Assembly (NCBI GenBank): GCA_009783865.1
Contig: WRCR01000307.1
Span: 1 to 5,259, forward strand
Direction of reading: 5' to 3'
Source: Planctomycetaceae bacterium
Lineage (GTDB): Bacteria > Planctomycetota > Planctomycetia > Pirellulales > Thermoguttaceae
Length of the DNA stretch: 5,259 nucleotides
The translations under genes were made by a program, and so were the position numbers. Below the pieces are notes generated by a model. That model was not told where the DNA came from, did not search any database, and saw only the letters and a list, made by a program, of their open reading frames with translations. Shown in pieces: positions 1 to 5,259 of this stretch (the stretch's first letter is position 1; the number at the start of each line of letters is the position of its first letter).

Positions 1-487
1 CAGGAAAACGGGGACCGAGCCGCTCATCGTTGATTCCGACCAGCGGGTTCAACCCCATTAAATTGATGTGGTCTTCAATAATCATGATGTCGCTCTGCTT
101 GTATTGCGGATTCATACCGCCGCAGGCATTGGAAACAAACAGTGTTTCAACGCCGAGTTCTTTCATCACCCGAATCGGAAAAGTAATTTTTTCCAAAGAA
201 TGACCTTCGTAAGCATGAAAGCGTCCTTCCATTGCCGCAACAGGAACGCCGTTCAACTTGCCGAGTATGAAATTACCGGCATGGGTTTCGACTGTTGAAA
301 CCGGAAAATGCGGTATTTTTTCGTAAGGAATCGCAACTTCGGTTTCGATTTGTTTGGCAAGATTGCCGAGACCGGTGCCGAGTACAATGCCGTACTTGTA
401 CGACTTATACGAGCCGGAGGTGATAACCTCCGCTTTAGAACGGATAAACTGAACCGCTTCCTGAACCTGCTGATATATGTGGAGCAT
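1..487 (-). CDS. Purine nucleoside phosphorylase (N-terminal part, cut by window edge)
   Basis: It cleaves purine (deoxy)ribonucleosides with phosphate to free base and (deoxy)ribose-1-phosphate in cytosolic purine salvage. Only the first 162 residues are in the window; the family runs to about 270-290, so roughly 40% is missing off the left edge. The protein shows the trimeric (PNP/MTAP, PunA-like) signatures: a phosphate loop 'GIVLGTGLG' (33-41), 'HFPVSTVETHAG' (60-71), 'GRFHAYEGHS' (88-97) and 'VSNACGGMNPQYKQSD' (118-133), followed by 'EDHINLMGLNPLVG'. By family alignment T38, H69, R89 and H91 lie in the phosphate/ribose site and the Asn-Ala of 'SNACGG' near the base. The purine-contacting Glu and Asn of the C-terminal half are not visible. 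The start is the ATG at 487; no Shine-Dalgarno is seen before it. It is transcribed divergently from the pseudouridine synthase gene, and a good promoter lies at 533-561. A 6-oxopurine preference is likely from the family but cannot be read here. Confidence 0.93.
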   Translation of the reverse strand, partial: MLHIYQQVQEAVQFIRSKAEVITSGSYKSYKYGIVLGTGLGNLAKQIETEVAIPYEKIPHFPVSTVETHAGNFILGKLNGVPVAAMEGRFHAYEGHSLEKITFPIRVMKELGVETLFVSNACGGMNPQYKQSDIMIIEDHINLMGLNPLVGINDERLGPRFP

Positions 488-499
488 AACGTAATTTAG

Positions 500-528
500 T
501 TGAAAAATTGATGACACGATTGTAGAAT
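500..528 (+). promoter_or_regulatory. Sigma70-like promoter for the pseudouridine synthase gene
   Basis: TTGAAA (500-505) is followed after 17 bp by TAGAAT (523-528), each matching 5 of 6 consensus bases. The predicted start is near 535, leaving a leader of about 36 nt before the ATG at 571. It is arranged face to face with the minus-strand promoter at 533-561, with only 4 bp between the two -10 boxes. Confidence 0.6.
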
Positions 529-532
529 GTCC

Positions 533-561
533 ATTATCGGAAATAATTTCGCCGCCGTCAA
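533..561 (-). promoter_or_regulatory. Sigma70-like promoter for the nucleoside phosphorylase gene
   Basis: On the minus strand, TTGACG (561-556) is separated by exactly 17 bp from GATAAT (538-533), matching 5/6 and 5/6 of the -35 and -10 consensus. The predicted start of transcription is near 526, giving a leader of roughly 39 nt to the ATG at 487. It overlaps and faces the plus-strand promoter at 500-528. This is a sequence match only. Confidence 0.6.
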
Positions 562-570
562 TACACTGTT

Positions 571-1236
571 ATGCACGTTCTTTACGAAGACAATCATCTC
601 TTAGCGTTGGTCAAGCCCGCCGGTCTTGCAACGATGGGACTGCCGCAAGGCGAAGAAACGCTCTTAACACAAGCGAAAGAATATCTGAAGTGGAAATACA
701 ACAAGCCCGGCGAGGTTTATCTCGGTGTCGTCAGTCGGCTTGATGTTCCCGTTTCCGGTGTCGTGCTGTTTGCCCGGACTTCCAAAGCGGCGGCGCGTCT
801 CAACGAACAGTTCAGAACGCATACCGTTGAAAAGATTTATCTTGCAATTGTCGAAGGAAAAATCGTCCCGCCGGAACATACTTTGACCGGCTATCTGAAA
901 GAAGACGAAAGACACCGCAAAGTGTTTTTGACGAAACAGCAGGACGGCAAAGAAGTCATTCTGCATTACAAAACGGTGCGGCAAGTTGCTTCTAATACGT
1001 TTGTCGAAGTCAAACTGGAAACCGGCAGGAAACATCAGATTCGTATACAGTTATCGTCTCACGGCTTTCCGATACTCGGCGACCGAAAGTATGGTTCGCG
1101 GGTTGCTTTCTCGGACGAAATTGCGCTGCATGCTCATCGGTTGATTTTCTCGCATCCGATTGCGGATGAGACCGGCAAGGAACGGCGGATTGAATTAACC
1201 GCTCCGCTGCCGGAGACGTGGAAGAAGTTTGTTTAG
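571..1236 (+). CDS. RluA-family RNA pseudouridine synthase
   Basis: It isomerises specific uridines in rRNA or tRNA to pseudouridine; the target cannot be told from sequence. The 221-residue protein is a bare catalytic domain with no N-terminal S4 RNA-binding domain, so it resembles the short RluA/TruC-like members rather than RluC/RluD. It opens with the usual family start 'LYEDNHLLALVKPAGL' (4-19). The catalytic loop is 'SRLDVPVSGVVLFART' (55-70), with D58 as the nucleophile. The common His of 'HRLD' is Ser here. Later come 'KIYLAIVEG' (89-97), the conserved 'LETGRKHQIRIQLSSHGFPILGD' block (149-171), and 'ALHAHRLIFSHP' (186-197). The start ATG at 571 is fixed by the family N-terminus and an in-frame TAA at 544-546. 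No Shine-Dalgarno is visible. The last 42 bp overlap the 3' end of the thiamine gene on the other strand. The family call is firm; the substrate is unknown. Confidence 0.93.
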   Translation: MHVLYEDNHLLALVKPAGLATMGLPQGEETLLTQAKEYLKWKYNKPGEVYLGVVSRLDVPVSGVVLFARTSKAAARLNEQFRTHTVEKIYLAIVEGKIVPPEHTLTGYLKEDERHRKVFLTKQQDGKEVILHYKTVRQVASNTFVEVKLETGRKHQIRIQLSSHGFPILGDRKYGSRVAFSDEIALHAHRLIFSHPIADETGKERRIELTAPLPETWKKFV

Positions 1237-2991
1237 TTTTCCGGTATCGCCCCCAGAACTAACCGCTATACATTTTACACCGGTCTGTAATACTTCGTCA
1301 AGAGTATCCGGCGTTATACCCCCGACGGCAAACATCGGTATCGGTATCTCTTCAGCAACTGCCGCCCGCAATAATTCAAGACCGACTAACTGTTCCGGCA
1401 AAAATGTTTTTGTCTCCGATAAGAACACGGGACCAACACCGATGTAATCCGCGCCGTCCGAAACCGCCCGCTGAATCTGTTCAATCGAATGAGTCGAAAC
1501 ACCAATGAATTTTCCGCTGCCGACTATCTTTCGGACTTCACGAACCGGCAATTCGTCTTGTCCGACATGCACCCCGTCTGCGCTCACCAGAACCGCTAAA
1601 TCAGGACGGTCATTCATTATAAAAAGCGGCTTTCGAGTCGAAGAATCAATTAACCGCCGTAGCAATTTTCCGCGTTCCAGCAGGGTTCTGTCATCGGCGG
1701 TCTTGTCCCGCAGTTGAATAGCGTCAGCACCGCCGCTGATTAACATGTCAACCATCTCGGTAAATGTTTCAGCATCCTTGCGGCAATCCAAAAGAATGTA
1801 GAGCAACGCTTCGGAAATTTGATTCTTACCGTCTTCTTCCGGTGGAGGATTTTCGTGGAGTCCGAACAATTCCTTGTGCAGCGTATAACTTTCGTAGCGC
1901 AGTTGCTCCAGCGGTTTCGCAAGAAACGGTGTTTCGACTTTCGTGAACTCTTCCAGCGTCCGCAGCGATTCCTGAAGCCGCGAAAAGTTTGCCGAAAGAA
2001 CCTCGGCAGAATTATTACGCTGATATTCGCCTTCCGCTTCAAGCGAAGTACCGATGTCGTTTCTTGTATCTCTTGCCGCAAGTAACTCTTCCAGCGGCAA
2101 TTCCGACAATATTTTCTGCAACCGATGCCGGAATGATTTCAACGCCTGCGTCAACTCCTGTTGATTGAGAATGAAACGGGCGTAGTCCTCAATTACCCGG
2201 CAGGACTCCCTTGCACGGTTCGCCGCTGCGTCAATGAGACGGGAGACGGCTTGATAACTCGTTGCAACGACTTGATAGCCCGTTGCGTAAGCAACGGGGT
2301 CACGCTGCTTAAACAACAGGCTATCGCTATCCATTGCATCTAAAGGTGCTTTTTGATTCTGTTTTGCGATGCGGTCAAACAAAACAGTCGGTTCAAGATT
2401 GTGGTCCCGCAAGCATTGCCCGACATCGTTTTCGTCCATCGCCGCCGCAAGAAGCAAATGTTCCGTTGCGAGCGGTTCTTCAAAAGTGATAAAATCTCCG
2501 TCCAGCGTTGAGACCGAAAGAATTCCTTGGTACGCCGCAACCTTTCGCCGTTTCCCCTGCCGAAGCGAGGATTGATTGCACTGCGCCGCTATAATTTCCA
2601 GCGCGGTTTCCAATTCCTTCGCAATACGATTCATCTTCACGAACTGGTCGTCAAGATAAAACCGCACCTTCGATTGAGTATTGGAACGATACTCTGCGGG
2701 TAAATAATTCTTACAGACGGAATACCGCTTTGCCGACGGATTTGAACGGAGATTGCCGCTGTCTTCCTCTGCGGGGAACTCAACAACGGTGCTTTCGATA
2801 CCGAAGTCAGCACAAAAGGATTCCAGGGTAATGCCTTCCTGTTCCAGCCAATCGGCAGCGCGGCAGCCCTCTTCTTCCAGCAAAGCGAGCAGCACTTTAG
2901 CGGCTGTAATTTCCGATGGTGAATCCGGCAGAACATAAAGTCCCGCCCGTTCAAGAACCCGAAATGATGCCTGTGTTAAATCGAACCGCAT
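1195..2991 (-). CDS. thiE: Thiamine-phosphate synthase fusion: Clp_N-like + ThiD2 + ThiE
   Basis: This 598-residue protein is about three times the length of a stand-alone ThiE. Residues 396-598 are ThiE, a TIM barrel joining HMP-PP and thiazole phosphate into thiamine phosphate. It shows 'IQLRDK' (425-430), 'MNDRPDLAVL' (459-468), 'ADGVHVGQDELP' (471-482), 'IGVSTHS' (496-502), 'GPVFLSETK' (520-528) and 'FAVGGI' (554-559). Residues about 247-375 match ThiD2, a roughly 130-residue HMP-phosphate kinase family often fused to ThiE: 'RESCRVIEDYARF' (261-273), 'RDTRNDIGT' (307-315), 'EYQRNN' (322-327) and 'SRLQESLRTLEEFTK' (337-351). Residues 1-210 look like a double Clp N-terminal repeat (7-58 and about 125-208, including 'ATEHLLLAAAM') without any ATPase motif; this part is less certain. 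The start at 2991 (MRFDLTQASF) is chosen over the ATG at 3051, because AGGAG lies 8 nt upstream and the earlier start would overlap mgtE by 49 bp. It is probably co-transcribed with mgtE, 11 bp upstream. Confidence 0.9.
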   Translation of the reverse strand: MRFDLTQASFRVLERAGLYVLPDSPSEITAAKVLLALLEEEGCRAADWLEQEGITLESFCADFGIESTVVEFPAEEDSGNLRSNPSAKRYSVCKNYLPAEYRSNTQSKVRFYLDDQFVKMNRIAKELETALEIIAAQCNQSSLRQGKRRKVAAYQGILSVSTLDGDFITFEEPLATEHLLLAAAMDENDVGQCLRDHNLEPTVLFDRIAKQNQKAPLDAMDSDSLLFKQRDPVAYATGYQVVATSYQAVSRLIDAAANRARESCRVIEDYARFILNQQELTQALKSFRHRLQKILSELPLEELLAARDTRNDIGTSLEAEGEYQRNNSAEVLSANFSRLQESLRTLEEFTKVETPFLAKPLEQLRYESYTLHKELFGLHENPPPEEDGKNQISEALLYILLDCRKDAETFTEMVDMLISGGADAIQLRDKTADDRTLLERGKLLRRLIDSSTRKPLFIMNDRPDLAVLVSADGVHVGQDELPVREVRKIVGSGKFIGVSTHSIEQIQRAVSDGADYIGVGPVFLSETKTFLPEQLVGLELLRAAVAEEIPIPMFAVGGITPDTLDEVLQTGVKCIAVSSGGDTGKLNKLLPRLRQRSG

Positions 2992-2999
2992 AAATCCTG

Positions 3000-3005
3000 C
3001 TCCTA
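3000..3005 (-). promoter_or_regulatory. Ribosome binding site of the thiamine gene, overlapping the mgtE stop codon
   Basis: On the minus strand TAGGAG contains both the TAG stop of mgtE (3005-3003) and the Shine-Dalgarno AGGAG (3004-3000), 8 nt before the ATG at 2991. This decides the start of the downstream gene against the in-frame ATG at 3051 and suggests translational coupling. It is the only clear Shine-Dalgarno in the window. Confidence 0.8.
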
Positions 3006-4376
3006 TAATAACCATGCCGTAACAAACGAGAAGAAAATCACGATACCGCAAACATCAACGACAGTTGCAACGAAAGGTCCCGATGCAATACCAGGGTCAA
3101 CACCTGCCTTTTTAAAGGCAAGCGGTAATAATGCTCCTATCATTGTACCGCAGAGACATATTGCCGCGACCGTCATGCATATCGTGATTGAAAGCAGAAT
3201 ACGGTCCGCTTCTCCAATCATCGATTCTGGAGTCAGATATGCGCGGAGAAAACCGATAATTCCCAACCCGAAACCGAGAACCAATCCCATTAACAATTCA
3301 TGTTTGACGATTCGGAGTACATCGCTGATTCTGACTTCGTCCAATGCAAGAGCGCGGGTAATCAACGTTGATGCCTGCGAACCGGAATTACCGCCGGTCG
3401 AAAGAACCAGCGGAACAAACAGCGCAAGAACCGTCAATGCTTTCATTGAATCTTCGTAATGCGCCATCGCAGAAAAGGTCGCCAACTGCGTAATGAACAA
3501 ACACGCCAGCCAGAAAAACCGGTTTTTCCACATTGTCCAAAATGGAACTTCGAGATACGGTTCTTCCATCGGTGAAATTGCCGCTTGGAGATAAGCGTCT
3601 TCGGTTGCTTCGTCTTGAACCACGTCCATGATGTCGTCAAAGGTGATGATTCCGAGCAGCCGATGCGATTCATCAACGACGGGAATAGCCAGAAAGTCGT
3701 ATCTAACTACCTGTCTTGCCGCTTCTTCACGGCTTTCATAAGCGTCAACGGTGACCAAATCCCGCTTCATCAGCGAGGAAATCAGAAGATTCGGACGACC
3801 CACGTTTTTCAGCAACTGCTTCGCGGATACCAAGCCGGTTAAGTGGTCGAATTCATCAACAACATAAAGATAATAGACGGTTTCTGTTACTTCGCTGAAT
3901 TTTGCAATTTCGTTCAGTGCTTCGGAGACGGTCATATTTTCCCGAAGGCGGATATAGTCGGTGGTCATTTCCGAACCGCAGGAACCTTCGGGAAAAGCGG
4001 TCAGACGTTGAATATCGCGGCGGTCTTCCGCATTGATGAGCGGCATCAATTCGTCAACGACATCTTCTTCAACTGCTTGCAGGGTGTCAACGCGGTCATC
4101 GGAAGGAAGGTGGGAAATAAACTCCGCTATTTCTTCCCGCGGAGCGGATTCCATGATGTCCGCTTGGACTTCCTCATCGAGATATTTGAAGATTTCAACG
4201 CGGGTTTGCAGGTCGGTCTGACTGATAATAGTCCAAATTTGCAGCGGTTCGAGACCGTCCATAAATTCGGCTGCCCTAACGGGGTGAATCGCGGCGCAGA
4301 ATTCGCGCATTTCTTCCACGTTGTTTTCGGCAAGCATTTCACGGAGTTCAGGCAGGTAAATCGGGTTGACAGGCAT
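3003..4376 (-). CDS. mgtE: MgtE-family magnesium channel/transporter
   Basis: It is an inner-membrane Mg2+ uptake channel acting as a homodimer gated by cytosolic Mg2+. The 457-residue protein has the full order: an acidic helical MgtE_N domain (about 5-130), a CBS pair (about 133-190 and 197-258, with 'YLYVVDEFDHLTGLVS' and 'DFLAIPVVDESHRLLGIITFDDI'), an amphipathic connector around 268-285, and five membrane helices (about 286-306, 312-332, 356-380, 393-419, 431-455). Family signatures are 'PLVLSTGGNSGSQAS' (322-336) in helix 2 and 'ASGPFVATVVDVCG' (431-444) in helix 5. There D441 aligns with the Mg2+-selecting Asp of the pore. I chose the ATG at 4376 because it gives the normal family N-terminus. 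A longer frame begins with TTG at 4424, but that codon sits at the edge of a TATAAT box and would precede the transcript. No Shine-Dalgarno is seen, and the leader of about 40 nt is too short for an M-box riboswitch. The stop lies within the next gene's ribosome binding site. Confidence 0.94.
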   Translation of the reverse strand: MPVNPIYLPELREMLAENNVEEMREFCAAIHPVRAAEFMDGLEPLQIWTIISQTDLQTRVEIFKYLDEEVQADIMESAPREEIAEFISHLPSDDRVDTLQAVEEDVVDELMPLINAEDRRDIQRLTAFPEGSCGSEMTTDYIRLRENMTVSEALNEIAKFSEVTETVYYLYVVDEFDHLTGLVSAKQLLKNVGRPNLLISSLMKRDLVTVDAYESREEAARQVVRYDFLAIPVVDESHRLLGIITFDDIMDVVQDEATEDAYLQAAISPMEEPYLEVPFWTMWKNRFFWLACLFITQLATFSAMAHYEDSMKALTVLALFVPLVLSTGGNSGSQASTLITRALALDEVRISDVLRIVKHELLMGLVLGFGLGIIGFLRAYLTPESMIGEADRILLSITICMTVAAICLCGTMIGALLPLAFKKAGVDPGIASGPFVATVVDVCGIVIFFSFVTAWLL

Positions 4377-4528
4377 CGGAAATTCGTGATTTAAAGGAAA
4401 AGGACCGCCATAATTTTCATACAATTATAACACAGAATGAGCAAACATTCAGCCGGTACTCCAACCGACAAACCACCTAACATCAAGCCATAAATTAAAA
4501 AATTGGGGCTGGCATAGATAAATTCTAT
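4377..4528. other. Non-coding gap between mgtE and the transposase remnant
   Basis: This 152-bp stretch holds the mgtE leader and promoter (4377-4452). The AT-rich segment around 4487-4528 probably includes the downstream flank or end of the degraded insertion sequence. I see no open frame with recognisable content, no riboswitch and no RNA gene. A clear insertion-sequence end or target duplication could not be identified, because the other end of the element lies outside the window. Confidence 0.6.
4424..4452 (-). promoter_or_regulatory. Extended -10 promoter for mgtE and the thiamine gene
   Basis: On the minus strand the string TGTTATAAT (4432-4424) is a perfect extended -10 (TGn plus TATAAT). 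A poor -35, CTGAAT (4452-4447), sits 17 bp upstream, which fits the usual trade-off for extended -10 promoters. The predicted start is near 4417, about 40 nt before the mgtE ATG at 4376. Confidence 0.55.
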
Positions 4529-4533
4529 TTATC
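4517..4533. repeat. AT-rich perfect hairpin at the transposase stop codon
   Basis: GATAAAT (4517-4523), TCT, ATTTATC (4527-4533) form a 7-bp perfect inverted repeat with a 3-nt loop, overlapping the TAA stop of the transposase frame (4531-4529). A run of six T follows on the minus strand at about 4504-4499, some 12 nt past the stem. It could be a weak terminator or part of the element's end structure. The stem is poor in G+C, so neither role is secure. Confidence 0.35.
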
Positions 4534-5185
4534 CCATTTTTTGTGGTAACGTTTTTTGTTGCAAATTTTGTTTCTGCATAGACGTTGCGATTAACAGGTT
4601 CTTTAACCAGTCGTCATCATACCTTTTTTTGTTTAACCGCTCCGCAGGACATCGGACTCCATCATTGTCCTGCACCGACTTCGGACACCAATCCCAATAG
4701 TTATACAACAAGCCCCAACTCCGGCACCGCAACTTCGCACTTTCTTCACTCCCGTGAAAACTCTGACCCTGCTCAAAATAATCATCCATACACCGCATCA
4801 TTCTGTCCAGACCATTACTCGTTCTTGCACAACCTTCATTTTCATAAATTGTACTCCAATCCCGACATCGCGAACATAATTTATTCACCTTTTCCAACAC
4901 AACTCCGCTCACATTATCTTTCGCCCATCGCCGCAATTCCGAAATCTTTTCTTTCATTACAACAACATTTTCTGCTCGATATACTGCCCAAACTCGTTTA
5001 CCGACTTCCTTATACATCTCTTTCAAATGCTTCGCCCTGTCCCGTATTGAAAGCCAAGCATGCAAAAAACAACGTATCAAAACGATACTGCAAAACAAAG
5101 CCGACCACGCCGACATCGCCGCAGCCCAGCCGTCAGTGTTCACCGTTTTCGACTTGTATCCGTTATTACCTTTTCGTGTGTATGG
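4529..5185 (-). pseudogene. Transposase remnant, C-terminal half (DDE type with CxxH motif)
   Basis: The frame is open from 5185 and is preceded by an in-frame TAA at 5188-5186, with no ATG near the start of the homologous part. A GTG at 5143 is the only early start and falls inside the conserved 'TVNTDGW' motif, so this is a fragment and not an intact gene. Numbered from that GTG, the features are 'NTDGW' (2-6, D4 the likely second catalytic Asp), 'CFLHAWLSIRDRAKHLKEMY' (25-44, a C-x2-H motif as in IS256/Mutator-like enzymes), 'RTSNGLDRMMRCMDDYF' (107-123), 'GQSFHGS' (126-132), 'RSWGLLYNYWDWCP' (141-154) and 'PAERLNKKRYDDDWLKNLLIATS' (166-188). I recall close relatives among planctomycete transposases with 'RTSNMLDRLMR' and 'PAERLNQHRYHDNWLQNLL', but cannot name an IS family. 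The first catalytic Asp and the N-terminal half should lie to the right of the window if present. The call as a transposase is fairly sure; its broken state is well supported. Confidence 0.75.
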
Positions 5186-5259
5186 TTATTGTGTAAAACC
5201 GGCAGTAGATGCAAGCGTTTGGGCAAAATGGGCAATTTGCGTTCCATGACGAATTCACC
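5186..5259 (-). other. Upstream edge of the transposase remnant, frame disrupted
   Basis: In the transposase frame there are two stops on the minus strand, TGA at 5257-5255 and TAA at 5188-5186. A second minus-strand frame ('GEFVMERKLPILPKRL...') is open from the window edge past the TAA to a stop near 5140. The missing N-terminal part may therefore be joined by a frameshift in addition to the nonsense codon. I see no motif here that settles which frame is ancestral. Confidence 0.35.

Noticed and set aside
68..499. Two plus-strand open frames opposite the nucleoside phosphorylase
   Set aside because: The minus strand encodes an unmistakable phosphorylase N-terminus through this region; the plus frames are its complement.
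664..1035. Minus-strand open frame of 123 residues inside the pseudouridine synthase gene
   Set aside because: It is antisense to the conserved catalytic core of the synthase and resembles no known protein.
2992..3002. Possible TPP riboswitch before the thiamine gene
   Set aside because: Only 11 bp separate it from mgtE, leaving no space for a riboswitch; none is seen in the mgtE leader either.
3843..4394. Plus-strand open frame of 183 residues opposite mgtE
   Set aside because: It lies wholly antisense to the CBS and N-terminal domains of a well-conserved MgtE protein and has no family features of its own.
4377..4423. Possible M-box Mg2+ riboswitch before mgtE
   Set aside because: The predicted leader is only about 40 nt, far too short for an M-box, and no conserved M-box helices are visible.
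4486..4513. Interrupted inverted repeat AGCC...GGCT around an A-rich segment as an insertion-sequence end
   Set aside because: Matching arms are only four bases with mismatched spacers, and without the opposite end of the element a terminal repeat cannot be shown.
4585..5196. Plus-strand open frame of 203 residues opposite the transposase remnant
   Set aside because: Its composition (rich in Ser, Thr, Pro, His) and lack of any recognisable motif are those of an antisense shadow, whereas the minus strand carries clear transposase motifs over the same span.

Overview
This is ordinary chromosomal DNA of a Gram-negative-type bacterium, most likely a planctomycete (Pirellulales-like) or another PVC-group member. 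The assignment is an inference. It rests on the fused ThiD2-ThiE protein, an 'SRLD'-type RluA pseudouridine synthase, a transposase family that I associate with planctomycetes, and leaders that mostly lack a Shine-Dalgarno site. No phage, CRISPR, tRNA, rRNA or recognisable defence system is visible.

Left to right: (1) 1-487, minus strand, the N-terminal 162 residues of a trimeric-type purine nucleoside phosphorylase, cut by the window edge. (2) 488-570, an 83-bp divergent intergenic region with two very good sigma70-like promoters that face and overlap each other. (3) 571-1236, plus strand, an RluA-family pseudouridine synthase. (4) 1195-2991, minus strand, a large thiamine-biosynthesis fusion. 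Its C-terminal ThiE domain (thiamine-phosphate synthase) is preceded by a ThiD2 domain (HMP-phosphate kinase) and an N-terminal region of about 210 residues that looks like a Clp N-terminal (double repeat) domain. Its 3' end overlaps that of the pseudouridine synthase by 42 bp, tail to tail. (5) 3003-4376, minus strand, an MgtE-type Mg2+ channel/transporter. It lies immediately upstream of the thiamine gene, and its stop codon is embedded in that gene's ribosome binding site. (6) 4377-4528, a non-coding gap with an extended -10 promoter for mgtE and an AT-rich hairpin beside the transposase remnant. (7) 4529 to about 5185 and probably beyond, minus strand, the C-terminal half of a DDE transposase, broken by an in-frame stop.

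Functionally, mgtE and the thiamine fusion gene look like a two-gene, translationally coupled operon: Mg2+ uptake, then the last two steps on the pyrimidine side of thiamine phosphate synthesis. The nucleoside phosphorylase (purine salvage) and the pseudouridine synthase (RNA modification) are divergent neighbours with no obvious functional link. The item most worth a second look is the three-part Clp_N-like/ThiD2/ThiE architecture; the rest is mainly housekeeping plus a decaying insertion sequence.
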